This document shows positions 7,612 through 13,677 of a stretch of 13,677 nt of DNA, piece by piece. Both the position numbers and the translations under genes were made by a program. Each line of letters starts with the position of its first letter. Positions within the stretch are counted from its first letter, which is position 1. The notes beneath the pieces are model-generated. The model had not been told where the DNA came from, did not search any database, and saw nothing but the letters and a program-made list of their open reading frames with translations. Source of the DNA: JADHUC01 sp964617665 (GTDB lineage: Bacteria > Planctomycetota > Planctomycetia > Pirellulales > Pirellulaceae); NCBI GenBank assembly GCA_964617665.1, contig CAZUAH010000372.1, forward strand, positions 1-13,677. Reading direction: 5' to 3'.

Positions 7612-8500
7612 ATGACACGGACCATCGTTGCGGCCGTTTTGATCGTCGGACTGGGTGTGATGCTGGGGCTCGCAGCAATCGTTCTTGCAGCCGACGAATC
7701 CGGCGTGGACCCCAGACTTCCGCGAGCTGCTGGGGGGATTGCTCAGGACAATGTCCAACCGCTCGCACACGCCTCTGTTAGGAGCAGCCCGAATTGACCT
7801 CAAAAACGCGTATCCTCCCGGGGCGAACATCACGGCCATTTCGCGCTGCTTGCTACACATCAAACCAGACGTATTCCTGGTGTTCGATCGTGTCGAGCTG
7901 TCCGGTGACGGCAAAGCCGAGTGGCGATTCCATACGGCATTCGTCGAGCCGCAGACGCCTTCTCGGCACTTCACTGCGTTTGGTTACGACGCAGCTTCGA
8001 CCAACCCGATGAAAAACAAATCGAAGACGTACGAAGAAGCGTTCAGAAAGCGCCCCGACGTAAACTGCCAGCTTGCGTTTCTGACGCCCGACGTGAGGGC
8101 AACGATAGGAATGACCGACACCTATTTCCGCTGGAGTCCCTTTTCGCCCCCACAACGCCACCTGCGTGTGGTTCAACAGGGGCAGTCACTAACCTCACTA
8201 ACCGCCTTCGGTCTGCAACTACCGATCCAGACGAAGGGCAACGCCTACCACGGCCAACACGGAGACACCGCCTGGGTAGCCATCGTTGGCGGCGGCACAG
8301 TGCAGGGCCTTGAATCCGACGCCCACTTCGCCATCGCTGTCGAATCGCCCAAGGCCGGCATCAGTCACGTGATGCGTTTCGGAGGAAGCAAACTGGCATT
8401 CCGCGGCGTCAACATCGACTCGGCCGCCCCGGATGTCTTTGCTGCCATTCGTGATCGCAAGATCGTCGAGAGCGTGGAAGCGTGTGCTGCCGGAGGTTAG
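7612..8500 (+). pseudogene. Remnant of a secreted heparinase II/III-type polysaccharide lyase
   Basis: A signal peptide (MTRTIVAAVLIVGLGVML... to ALAADES-like end, residues 1-30) begins at the ATG at 7612 with GGAG at 7599-7602. That frame then reads nonsense to a stop at 7797. The meaningful sequence continues in the next frame from about 7690 to the TAG at 8498: NPAWTPDFRELLGG, then RCLLHIKPDVFLVFDRVEL and EWRFHT, which are the hallmarks of the C-terminal beta-sandwich of heparinase II/III-like lyases. About 270 residues remain after the signal, whereas these lyases normally carry several hundred residues of alpha-toroid with the catalytic Tyr/His before this point; none of that is present. 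So there is at least one frameshift near 7690-7705 and an internal deletion, perhaps around 7735-7800. The C-terminal frame itself is intact, suggesting recent decay. A sequencing error could explain the frameshift but not the missing domain. Confidence 0.75.
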
Positions 8501-8582
8501 CCACTCCAGTGGAGCCAGTGGCACGAGCAAGGTGCAAGTCGTTGGGCTGCAGCCGCATACGGCCTCGACAGTCTTTTCGACG

Positions 8583-9482
8583 TCAACCCGCCAGGGCTTC
8601 TCCAGCGAAGGACTTCTCTGAGGGCGGAAATCTTTGTGGACGAGGGATCTGCAGCGTATCATCGCAGTTGGGGCACGTGTAAAAGACCATCATGCTCCCA
8701 CTGCTGGTTTGGCAGTCTGGGCAGAAGAGACTGTTGCACTGTGTGCAGTATCCCCAAGTTCTTTCCGCGGAGACTACGAATTCACGGTAGACGGCGGGGA
8801 GGGTGGATCCGCATTGAGCACAGGAATGTGCACACTTGATTGTCCAGTCATCGGATTCACGTTCTACTGGTTGAACGGATGCGACTTGATGATCGCAAAG
8901 ACGATTGATACTTCTCTGCAGCGCCACCGTACCGACAAGAAGTGAGACGTCTGCCACGATGCAAGTCGCAACGTATACATACTGGAAGATCCCCGAGGAA
9001 GCGCCGGAAATCTCTATCGCAAGGGGCACGAACTTCAACGCGCCGCCCAGATAGCCGATCAGCATCAGTCTTCCGGCGGAGCTCTCGGGGAGGCCACGGG
9101 CACGGAATTGTTCGTTGAGTCGCAGCGCGAGTCGAAACAGTACGAAGAAAGGCCAATACAGGTTGACAAACGGGAGGAACAGGTAGCCGAACGCCTGACC
9201 GCCCGACGGGTCATCCGGCCTGTTCTTCGGCAGTTTGCCATGCACGAAGGCGAAGTAGGCCGGTGCGAAAAGACCAAGGGTGAGGATCTGCAGCGCAACG
9301 ATTGCGAGGATGGGGAACTTCCCTAACGAATGGTTCATGTCGCATTGATCCGCTTCACGTCTGTGAGCGCACTCCCATCCGAGTACGACAAACGTTATGT
9401 ATGCCAAGGCAAACGGCAAGTACAAGAATGCGAAGTAGAGCGAATCCCAGAAATAGGCTGTGGCCGAAGCGATAGGTGGCAT
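8583..9482 (-). CDS. Membrane protein (DUF4234-like) with C-terminal eight-cysteine zinc finger
   Basis: 299 residues; the ATG at 9482 has GGAG 8 nt upstream. About five hydrophobic segments (about 17-37, 56-80, 97-120, 138-158, 165-187) form the N-terminal part. The stretch LFLPFVNLYWPFFVLFRLALRL resembles DUF4234-type small membrane proteins. The soluble tail has four CxxC knuckles: C221/C224, C246/C249, C254/C257 and C270/C273, so the spacing is C-x2-C-x21-C-x2-C-x4-C-x2-C-x12-C-x2-C. The centre, YCTQCNSLFCPDC, resembles the core of FYVE/RING-type cross-brace fingers, though two ordinary zinc ribbons are the plainer reading. C217 is an extra nearby cysteine. It starts 52 bp after the stop of the calpain-like gene on the same strand, so co-transcription is likely. 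No enzymatic motif is visible; a scaffold, sensor or adaptor at the membrane is my best guess. Confidence 0.85.
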   Translation of the reverse strand: MPPIASATAYFWDSLYFAFLYLPFALAYITFVVLGWECAHRREADQCDMNHSLGKFPILAIVALQILTLGLFAPAYFAFVHGKLPKNRPDDPSGGQAFGYLFLPFVNLYWPFFVLFRLALRLNEQFRARGLPESSAGRLMLIGYLGGALKFVPLAIEISGASSGIFQYVYVATCIVADVSLLVGTVALQRSINRLCDHQVASVQPVERESDDWTIKCAHSCAQCGSTLPAVYREFVVSAERTWGYCTQCNSLFCPDCQTSSGSMMVFYTCPNCDDTLQIPRPQRFPPSEKSFAGEALAG

Positions 9483-9534
9483 TGAACTTACTCCCGTGTG
9501 AAGGCTCCTTGCGGGGTATTGGCGGTTTCGTTAC

Positions 9535-12408
9535 TCAAACCGCACCGCCATACCATCCCTGTCCGAAAATCTCGTCCACGGCAGCGTCGAGCGGGTCGGA
9601 CAACGCCTCGTCAACATGAACGACGCGGGCGATCGCTATCGATCGCTGATCGCTCCCCACGCGGTGGAACCAAGTGTCAGTGGCCTCTGCGTCAATACAG
9701 CTCGGCGGATCAAGGTTCGCAGAACGAACGCCAATCGTCACAGAATCCGGAAGAACATGTCCAATGGAGGACAACGCAGGGACTGGCATCATCGGCCAGG
9801 TCGACGGCGACGCAGTGAAACCCACGGCCTGCCCAATCAGTGGATGCCGCGCAGCGGCGGCCACCGGCACGGAACCGGCCGTGTCGGCAATGACGAGCAC
9901 CAGCCCGCTTGCCTGCAGTTCTGCGTATGTTAGCGTTTTGGGGTGCGTGTGCCCCCAAGGGTTGTGCAACTGAAACTTGTCGGCGTTGCTGTCGTATCCG
10001 CTAACGACGTACGCATGGCCCCCCGCCAACCCATTGTTGGCGTTGCTCTTCGTGCCATAAGTCACAGCTTTGTTTGCGCTGATTCCGGCGATCAGCTTCT
10101 GTTTGTCCGAATCAGGTAGCCCCCAATAGATGTCCGAACGGTTGTCGCCGAGCACGTGGTCGGAGGCATAATCCATCCAGCCGCCGTCGATGCTCGCGTA
10201 GCTGTTCTCAGCGATGTCTCGATCAGCCTTGCCAGTTTCGTTCCACTGGGCGTAGGCCTTTTCGGCCAGAGCCAGCCAGAGTTCGTTGGCGTTGTTCGTG
10301 TAGACGCCGCCTCCGACACCCTGATAAGCCGGCTTCCCATCAGACTCGCTCGGCAGGAAGCGATCCACGGTGACATAGTCTGCTATGGACCCCGCGTAGA
10401 ACCGGACAGTCCACGTGTTGTCTCCATTGTCGACGAACATGTTATCGATTGCGTTCGTTGAGCTCTTCGCAATCGCGCCGAGGGCTGCAATGAAGTAGCA
10501 GTCGCCCAACCTACCCTGATGCATATCGCCGTATTCTGGGCCGTTGTCGAACAAGGTCCCAGCAAACCTTTGGTACGCATAACTGCTGACCGGATGGTCC
10601 GCGCCCAGGAACCACTTGTCCACCAGCTTGTTGAGCCGTGTGGCCGAGCTGCCAGCCGTCAAATTGCCCAACGGGTCCCCTTGATAGTTGGTGTTAGCAG
10701 GATTGCCGTTAACGACATCGCTCGACAGCACCTGGACATAGTCTGGAATATTCAGGGACGAGGCGACGTCCAGGATTGTCTGCAGATCACTGAATTCGTT
10801 GGCATCGACCACGCCATCGTCACTTCCGGTGCTGCGAAGAATCTCCATTACCTCCGTCCGATCGATTTCGCCGTCGTTGGTGAACTTCGCCGTGGTAAGG
10901 GTGTCCAGCGCGCGATCGTTCAAGCCAAGCGTAACCGTCAGACTGGAAACGCCGCTGACGGCCCCACTCGTAACAGTCACCGTGGAATTGGCGGGCGTAG
11001 GCGGAGCCGTGAACAGCCCACTGCCGGGGTGGATCGTGCCGCCACCAGCGGTCGTCCAGACGAAATCTGGCTGAGTGACCAGTGCCATCGCGAATTGGTC
11101 AAGCCCAACGGCCGAGAACTGTTGCGAGGCTCCGCTGGTCAAAGACACGCTTTCGGGAGTCACTTGGATCCTTGTAAGCGTCTGGTCGACCAGAACCGTC
11201 GCGTTGTTTGGGGTCGAGAAGCCGAAGGAGTCGGTGATCGTCGCGGTGAAGACGTACGTGCCAGCCTGGGAGAACGTCACCTCGGTGTTCTTAGCAGCAT
11301 TATTGCCGTTCACGCTGAATACCGGAGACGCCGCACCGTTGGGCATAGCCGCGACCGTCCAAGTGTAAGTGAGGTTCGCTTCGCCGCTCGCGTCTGCACC
11401 CAATACCGAGAGTTCCGTCGACGTACCGCTCACCGGGCTATCCGTGGCCTGAGCCGGGTTAACAATGGTGGGCGGTCGTGTGTCCAGAACAATGGAATCC
11501 CAAGCAAAGGCGACGTTGCCGGCGCCGTCTCGCACTTGGATATTCACGTAGTTCCGCCCTTGCCAGTTGGGCAGCGTTAGCGTCTTGGATGACGAGAACG
11601 ACTCCCAATCGCTGTACTTCGATTCCGCCAGACTATTGACGGCGAATCGCATTTCGGCCGGTCCGCTGATCGCGTCAGTGGCGGCGATCGCGAGTTCCAC
11701 TGTGCGTGAACCTGTGGAAGCTGCACCGCTATTGATCTCGATGTCGGCTGCAGGTGCCGCCGTATCCAGGACGATGGAATCCCATGCGAAGGCGACGTTG
11801 CCCGCAGTGTCTCGCACTTGGACGTTTACATAATTCGTGCCCTGCCAATTGGGCAGTGTCAGAGTCGTCGTTGGCGAGAACGACTCCCAATCGCTGTACT
11901 TCGATTCCGCCAGGCTATTGACGGCAAATCGCATTTCGGCCGGGCCACTGGTCACGTCGGTGGCGGCAATCGTAAGGTCCACTGTGCGTGAATCGGCGAA
12001 ATCTGCACTGCCGTTGATCTCCACGTTGGCCGTGGGTGCTGCCGTATCCAGAACAATAGAATCCCATGCGAAGGCGACGTTGCCCGCGTCGTCTCGAACT
12101 TGTGCGTTGACGTAGTTCGTGCCCTGCCAGTTGGGCAGCCTCAATGTCTTGGTCGGCGAGAATGGTTCCCACGAACTGAACTTTGCCTCGTCCAGTCCAT
12201 TGAAGGCGAACCGCATTTCTGCTGCGTTGGAACCGACTCCATCAAAACTTGCCGTGACACTGCGTGAATTTGTGAATTCCGCTCCCGAATCCAAATCTAG
12301 AACGACGGCCATCAATTGCCTGTCTTCCAGAGCCTCCAGGCTCAGCGGCCGTTGTTTTCTTCTGCGTCTTGATCGGCGTTGTGTGGGAAAGAAATGTCGT
12401 AGTTTCAT
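9535..12408 (-). CDS. Exported multidomain calpain-like (family C2) cysteine protease
   Basis: 957 residues from the ATG at 12408 (GAGG 7 nt upstream). Residues 1-34 are very basic (RRSRRRRKQR) and end in LEALEDRQLMA, the N-terminal motif recurrent in planctomycete exported proteins. About 36-310 are three 94-residue beta repeats, each ending NVAFAWDSIVLDT. About 312-405 is a PKD-like domain, and about 410-490 a bacterial Ig-like domain (IQVTPESVSLTSGASQQFSAVG). About 505-550 holds two EF-hand-like acidic loops (TNDGEIDRTE around D512, then GSDDGVVDANEF). The calpain core follows: C637 in GRLGDCYFIAALGAIA, H798 in GGHAYVVSGYD and N816 in LHNPWG, so the catalytic triad is complete. Residues from about 840 to 957 form a tail I do not recognise. 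It probably acts at or outside the cell surface. It is divergent from an ECF sigma gene (262 bp between starts) and followed by a zinc-finger membrane protein. The substrate is unknown. Confidence 0.93.
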   Translation of the reverse strand: MKLRHFFPTQRRSRRRRKQRPLSLEALEDRQLMAVVLDLDSGAEFTNSRSVTASFDGVGSNAAEMRFAFNGLDEAKFSSWEPFSPTKTLRLPNWQGTNYVNAQVRDDAGNVAFAWDSIVLDTAAPTANVEINGSADFADSRTVDLTIAATDVTSGPAEMRFAVNSLAESKYSDWESFSPTTTLTLPNWQGTNYVNVQVRDTAGNVAFAWDSIVLDTAAPAADIEINSGAASTGSRTVELAIAATDAISGPAEMRFAVNSLAESKYSDWESFSSSKTLTLPNWQGRNYVNIQVRDGAGNVAFAWDSIVLDTRPPTIVNPAQATDSPVSGTSTELSVLGADASGEANLTYTWTVAAMPNGAASPVFSVNGNNAAKNTEVTFSQAGTYVFTATITDSFGFSTPNNATVLVDQTLTRIQVTPESVSLTSGASQQFSAVGLDQFAMALVTQPDFVWTTAGGGTIHPGSGLFTAPPTPANSTVTVTSGAVSGVSSLTVTLGLNDRALDTLTTAKFTNDGEIDRTEVMEILRSTGSDDGVVDANEFSDLQTILDVASSLNIPDYVQVLSSDVVNGNPANTNYQGDPLGNLTAGSSATRLNKLVDKWFLGADHPVSSYAYQRFAGTLFDNGPEYGDMHQGRLGDCYFIAALGAIAKSSTNAIDNMFVDNGDNTWTVRFYAGSIADYVTVDRFLPSESDGKPAYQGVGGGVYTNNANELWLALAEKAYAQWNETGKADRDIAENSYASIDGGWMDYASDHVLGDNRSDIYWGLPDSDKQKLIAGISANKAVTYGTKSNANNGLAGGHAYVVSGYDSNADKFQLHNPWGHTHPKTLTYAELQASGLVLVIADTAGSVPVAAAARHPLIGQAVGFTASPSTWPMMPVPALSSIGHVLPDSVTIGVRSANLDPPSCIDAEATDTWFHRVGSDQRSIAIARVVHVDEALSDPLDAAVDEIFGQGWYGGAV
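11480..12325 (-). repeat. Three tandem 282-bp coding repeats in the calpain-like gene
   Basis: Matching landmarks, such as the segment encoding WDSIVLDT, recur at 11480, 11762 and 12044, exactly 282 bp (94 codons) apart. The two copies nearest the catalytic domain (11480-12043) are nearly the same at DNA level over long stretches, and the N-terminal copy is more diverged. Each unit contains an AEMRFA...LPNWQG.NYVN.QVRD.AGNVAF core, a beta-sandwich-type repeat of the sort found in bacterial surface proteins. The near identity points to recent duplication or gene conversion. Confidence 0.9.
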
Positions 12409-12415
12409 GACGGAT

Positions 12416-12419
12416 CCTC
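12416..12419 (-). promoter_or_regulatory. Shine-Dalgarno site for the calpain-like gene
   Basis: GAGG within the purine run AGCGAGGA lies 7 nt before the ATG at 12408 on the minus strand. It argues against the longer start at 12447 and places the basic LEALEDR-type leader at the very N-terminus. Confidence 0.7.
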
Positions 12420-12657
12420 GCTTCGTCCCTGGGGGAATGGCTCTCATAAGCCGGGGGTTGGTCCCAATATCACGGATGCGGTCTTGTATGGCCTTTCAAA
12501 CGGGACATCACGAATACGGCAAATCACCCGCCACATGAGCCAGGATTTCTAGTAGAATATTCAGCAGCACTTCACATTGCCGGGCGTCTTCCCGTACATT
12601 GGGGCTGTTGGTCATAACCGTGCCCGGAACATCACATCTGAAAACGGTACTCGCTCC

Positions 12658-12663
12658 GAGAGG
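12658..12663 (+). promoter_or_regulatory. Shine-Dalgarno site fixing a GTG start for the sigma factor
   Basis: GAGAGG lies 7 nt before GTG at 12671. The frame is open back to a TTG at 12599 without any ribosome site. Starting at 12671 gives a protein beginning like family members, with a short lead before the TKWIGEVRKGDEAAAQ segment. Confidence 0.8.
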
Positions 12664-12670
12664 CAAAAGC

Positions 12671-13249
12671 GTGGAATCGCAAGGATCGGTCACAAAATGG
12701 ATCGGCGAGGTACGCAAGGGCGACGAGGCGGCCGCGCAGCAGTTGTGGGAACGCTACTTCCAGCGTCTACTCGCGCTCTGTCGGAAACGGATTCCCGGAA
12801 ACGTTCGCCAAATGGCCGACGAAGAAGACGTGGTATTGAGCGTGTTCGACAGTTTCTACCGGCGGGCGCGGGGCGGCAGCTTTCCGCAACTGAACGATCG
12901 CAACAACTTCTGGCATCTGCTGGTCGTCATGACAGCCCGCAAGGCGCTGAATTACGTCCGAGATCAGCATGCCCAACAGCGAGCGCCGGACCGGGTGGAA
13001 CGAGATTCAATCGAACGAGTAATCGGCGACGAGCCAACTCCGGAGTTCGCCGCCATGTTCGCCGACGAAATGGACCAGCGATTTTCCTTATTGCCGGACG
13101 ATACCGTGAGGAACGTGGCGCACATGAAGATGGAAGGCTACCAGAACAATGAGATAGCAGAGCAGTTGGGATGTTCCCTACGCTCGGTAGAGCGCAAGTT
13201 GTTCGTGATCCGCAAGCTCTGGTCGACGGAGGATGACCAGCAAGCTTAA
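12671..13249 (+). CDS. ECF-family RNA polymerase sigma factor (planctomycete type)
   Basis: 192 residues from a GTG start. The N-terminal region 2 contains WIGEVRKGDEAAAQQLWERYF (about 10-30), the acidic DEEDVVLSVFDSFYRR block (about 50-65) that binds core polymerase, and FWHLLVVMTARKALNYVR (about 80-97), which reads the -10 element. Region 4 contains GYQNNEIAEQLGCSLRSVERKLFVIRKLW (about 156-184), a helix-turn-helix for the -35. This matches the ECF-type sigma group (PF07638-like) that is strongly expanded in planctomycetes, and the length is normal. In that group the sigma gene is often followed by a Ser/Thr protein kinase gene; here no kinase follows. No anti-sigma gene is adjacent either. 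It is divergent from the calpain-like protease, which is a natural candidate target, though no promoter match could be shown. Confidence 0.92.
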   Translation: MESQGSVTKWIGEVRKGDEAAAQQLWERYFQRLLALCRKRIPGNVRQMADEEDVVLSVFDSFYRRARGGSFPQLNDRNNFWHLLVVMTARKALNYVRDQHAQQRAPDRVERDSIERVIGDEPTPEFAAMFADEMDQRFSLLPDDTVRNVAHMKMEGYQNNEIAEQLGCSLRSVERKLFVIRKLWSTEDDQQA

Positions 13250-13355
13250 GCAGTACTGCCAACAAATGGTGGATGAACCAACCGTTGGCTATTTAGGAAA
13301 GGGTTCTTCAGGAATCTTAGTGGGTAAATGGAAAACGATGGTAGAACACTGTTAG
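13233..13355 (+). CDS. Short ORF overlapping the sigma factor end; doubtful
   Basis: 40 residues, overlapping the sigma gene stop by 17 bp. GGAGG lies directly against the ATG, which is too close for good initiation; a second in-frame ATG is at 13266. It ends with TAG just before a terminator hairpin. The middle, GYLGKGSSGILVGKW, vaguely recalls the glycine-rich loop of protein kinases, and a kinase is what usually follows this kind of sigma gene. It may be a stub of a lost kinase gene, a small real peptide, or chance. Confidence 0.2.
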   Translation: MTSKLKQYCQQMVDEPTVGYLGKGSSGILVGKWKTMVEHC

Positions 13356-13359
13356 GCGC

Positions 13360-13380
13360 ACGGCCGTTTACGGTCGTTTT
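13360..13380 (+). terminator. Rho-independent terminator after the sigma factor gene
   Basis: ACGGCCG (13360-13366) pairs with CGGTCGT (13371-13377), 7 bp with one G-U pair and a TTTA loop, followed by TTT. It is 110 bp after the sigma stop and 4 bp after the short ORF. Confidence 0.65.
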
Positions 13381-13393
13381 CCGCCGCAGGCGG
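13381..13393. repeat. Small perfect hairpin next to the terminator
   Basis: CCGCC and GGCGG flank a GCA loop (5-bp stem, 3-nt loop). It directly follows the T-run of the terminator and leads into the left end of the inverted-repeat element. Chains of such short GC hairpins can be intergenic REP-like elements. Confidence 0.45.
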
Positions 13394-13399
13394 TATTAG

Positions 13400-13583
13400 C
13401 CCCGACGTTTAGAGACAATCCAGCTCTTGCGCCCTTGCAGGGAAAGGACTGACGACGATCGAAAAACCCGCCCCGGCCCATCAGTGAGTCGATTTCCGAG
13501 GAAACGCCTTCCCACGCCACATTATGCTTCTACGATGGGCTTCCCAAATTACCAGAAAGCTGGATTGTCTCTTTACGTCGGGG
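13400..13583. mobile_element. 184-bp MITE-like element with 26-bp terminal inverted repeats
   Basis: The left arm 13400-13425 (CCCCGACGT, two variable bases, AGAGACAATCCAGCT) and the right arm 13558-13583 are inverted copies matching at 24 of 26 positions. The two mismatches are adjacent (13409-13410 against 13573-13574). The match stops sharply at both edges. The interior 132 bp has no open frame of note and no transposase. Flanks show at most a 2-bp AG direct repeat, too little to claim a target duplication. It fits a miniature inverted-repeat transposable element or a deleted insertion sequence, but it could also be a large stem-loop. It lies 39 bp from an artefactual contig end. Confidence 0.5.
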
Positions 13584-13622
13584 AGGCCAAAACGTCAACG
13601 TCGCTGCCCTTGTCGTGGGGCG

Positions 13623-13677
<55 letters not shown>

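Larger units (their letters stand above)
12409..12670. promoter_or_regulatory. Divergent promoter region between protease and sigma factor genes
   Basis: 262 bp separate the two opposing start codons, so promoters for both genes should lie here. A TAGAAT (12553-12558) could be a -10 for the sigma gene, but there is no matching -35. I found no convincing sigma-70 or ECF-type promoter for the protease and no clear operator palindrome. Confidence 0.5.

Noticed and set aside
7210..7974. 254-codon open frame on the - strand
   Set aside because: Overlaps the deacetylase-like gene in another frame and crosses the divergent intergenic region; composition is that of a shadow frame.
8500..8522. 6-bp hairpin (GCCACT/AGTGGC) just after the lyase remnant
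   Set aside because: No T-tract on either side and an 11-nt loop; too weak to call a terminator.
9625..9660. Cluster of GCGATCGC-like palindromes
   Set aside because: It lies inside the calpain-like coding tail and is explained by the codons for SDQRSIAIARV; no sign of an iterated site elsewhere in the window.
10519..11580. 353-codon open frame on the + strand
   Set aside because: It lies entirely antisense to the calpain-like gene, has an Arg-rich shadow composition and no ribosome site or recognisable domain.
12540..12570. TAGAAT as a sigma-70 -10 box for the sigma gene
   Set aside because: No -35 element at a proper distance; kept only as a remark in the divergent promoter entry.
13340..13425. 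Possible integron attC site, prompted by GTTAGGC at 13351 and GCCTAAC on the other strand
   Set aside because: There is no partner core site at the right distance on either strand, and the hairpins do not form the imperfect attC fold.

Overview
The window looks like part of a planctomycete genome (Pirellulales-like), probably a whole metagenome contig. The clues are a formylglycine-type sulfatase, an ECF sigma factor of the planctomycete type, and a giant exported protein whose N-terminus carries the LEALEDRQLMA motif recurrent in planctomycete exported proteins. Gene density is moderate and genes lie on both strands. The right edge ends in a non-biological-looking C24/G31 block, and the left edge cuts or damages the sulfatase signal peptide, so both edges should be read with care.

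Layout. 60-3239 (+): a sulfatase followed 42 bp later by a secreted clan-A (GH5-like) glycoside hydrolase with a C-terminal lectin-like beta-sandwich. 3671-5335 (+): a large polytopic membrane protein with a leader of about 430 bp, ending at a strong intrinsic terminator (5368-5398) shared with the convergent genes. 5420-7463 (-): a TSUP (TauE/SafE) transporter preceded by a Tat-exported NodB-like polysaccharide deacetylase homologue. 7612-8500 (+): remnant of a heparinase II/III-type lyase, with a good signal peptide and ribosome site but a frame change and most of the protein missing. 8583-12408 (-): a multi-domain calpain-like cysteine protease followed 52 bp later by a membrane protein with an eight-cysteine zinc-finger tail. 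12671-13249 (+): an ECF sigma factor divergent from the protease. 13250-13622: no convincing gene, but a terminator, a second small hairpin and a 184-bp element bounded by 26-bp inverted repeats.

How it fits together. The left half is a polysaccharide-degradation neighbourhood: sulfate removal, a glycosidase with a carbohydrate-binding-type domain, a deacetylase-like enzyme and a dead lyase, consistent with a marine or freshwater planctomycete feeding on sulfated or acidic glycans. The TSUP transporter could move sulfur oxyanions or other small anions, but nothing in the sequence fixes its substrate. The right half looks like a separate unit: ECF sigma factor, divergent exported Ca2+-type protease (EF-hand-like loops just before the calpain core) and a membrane zinc-finger protein that is probably co-transcribed with it. 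This second unit, and especially the FYVE/RING-like cysteine spacing in its membrane protein, is the least conventional part of the window.
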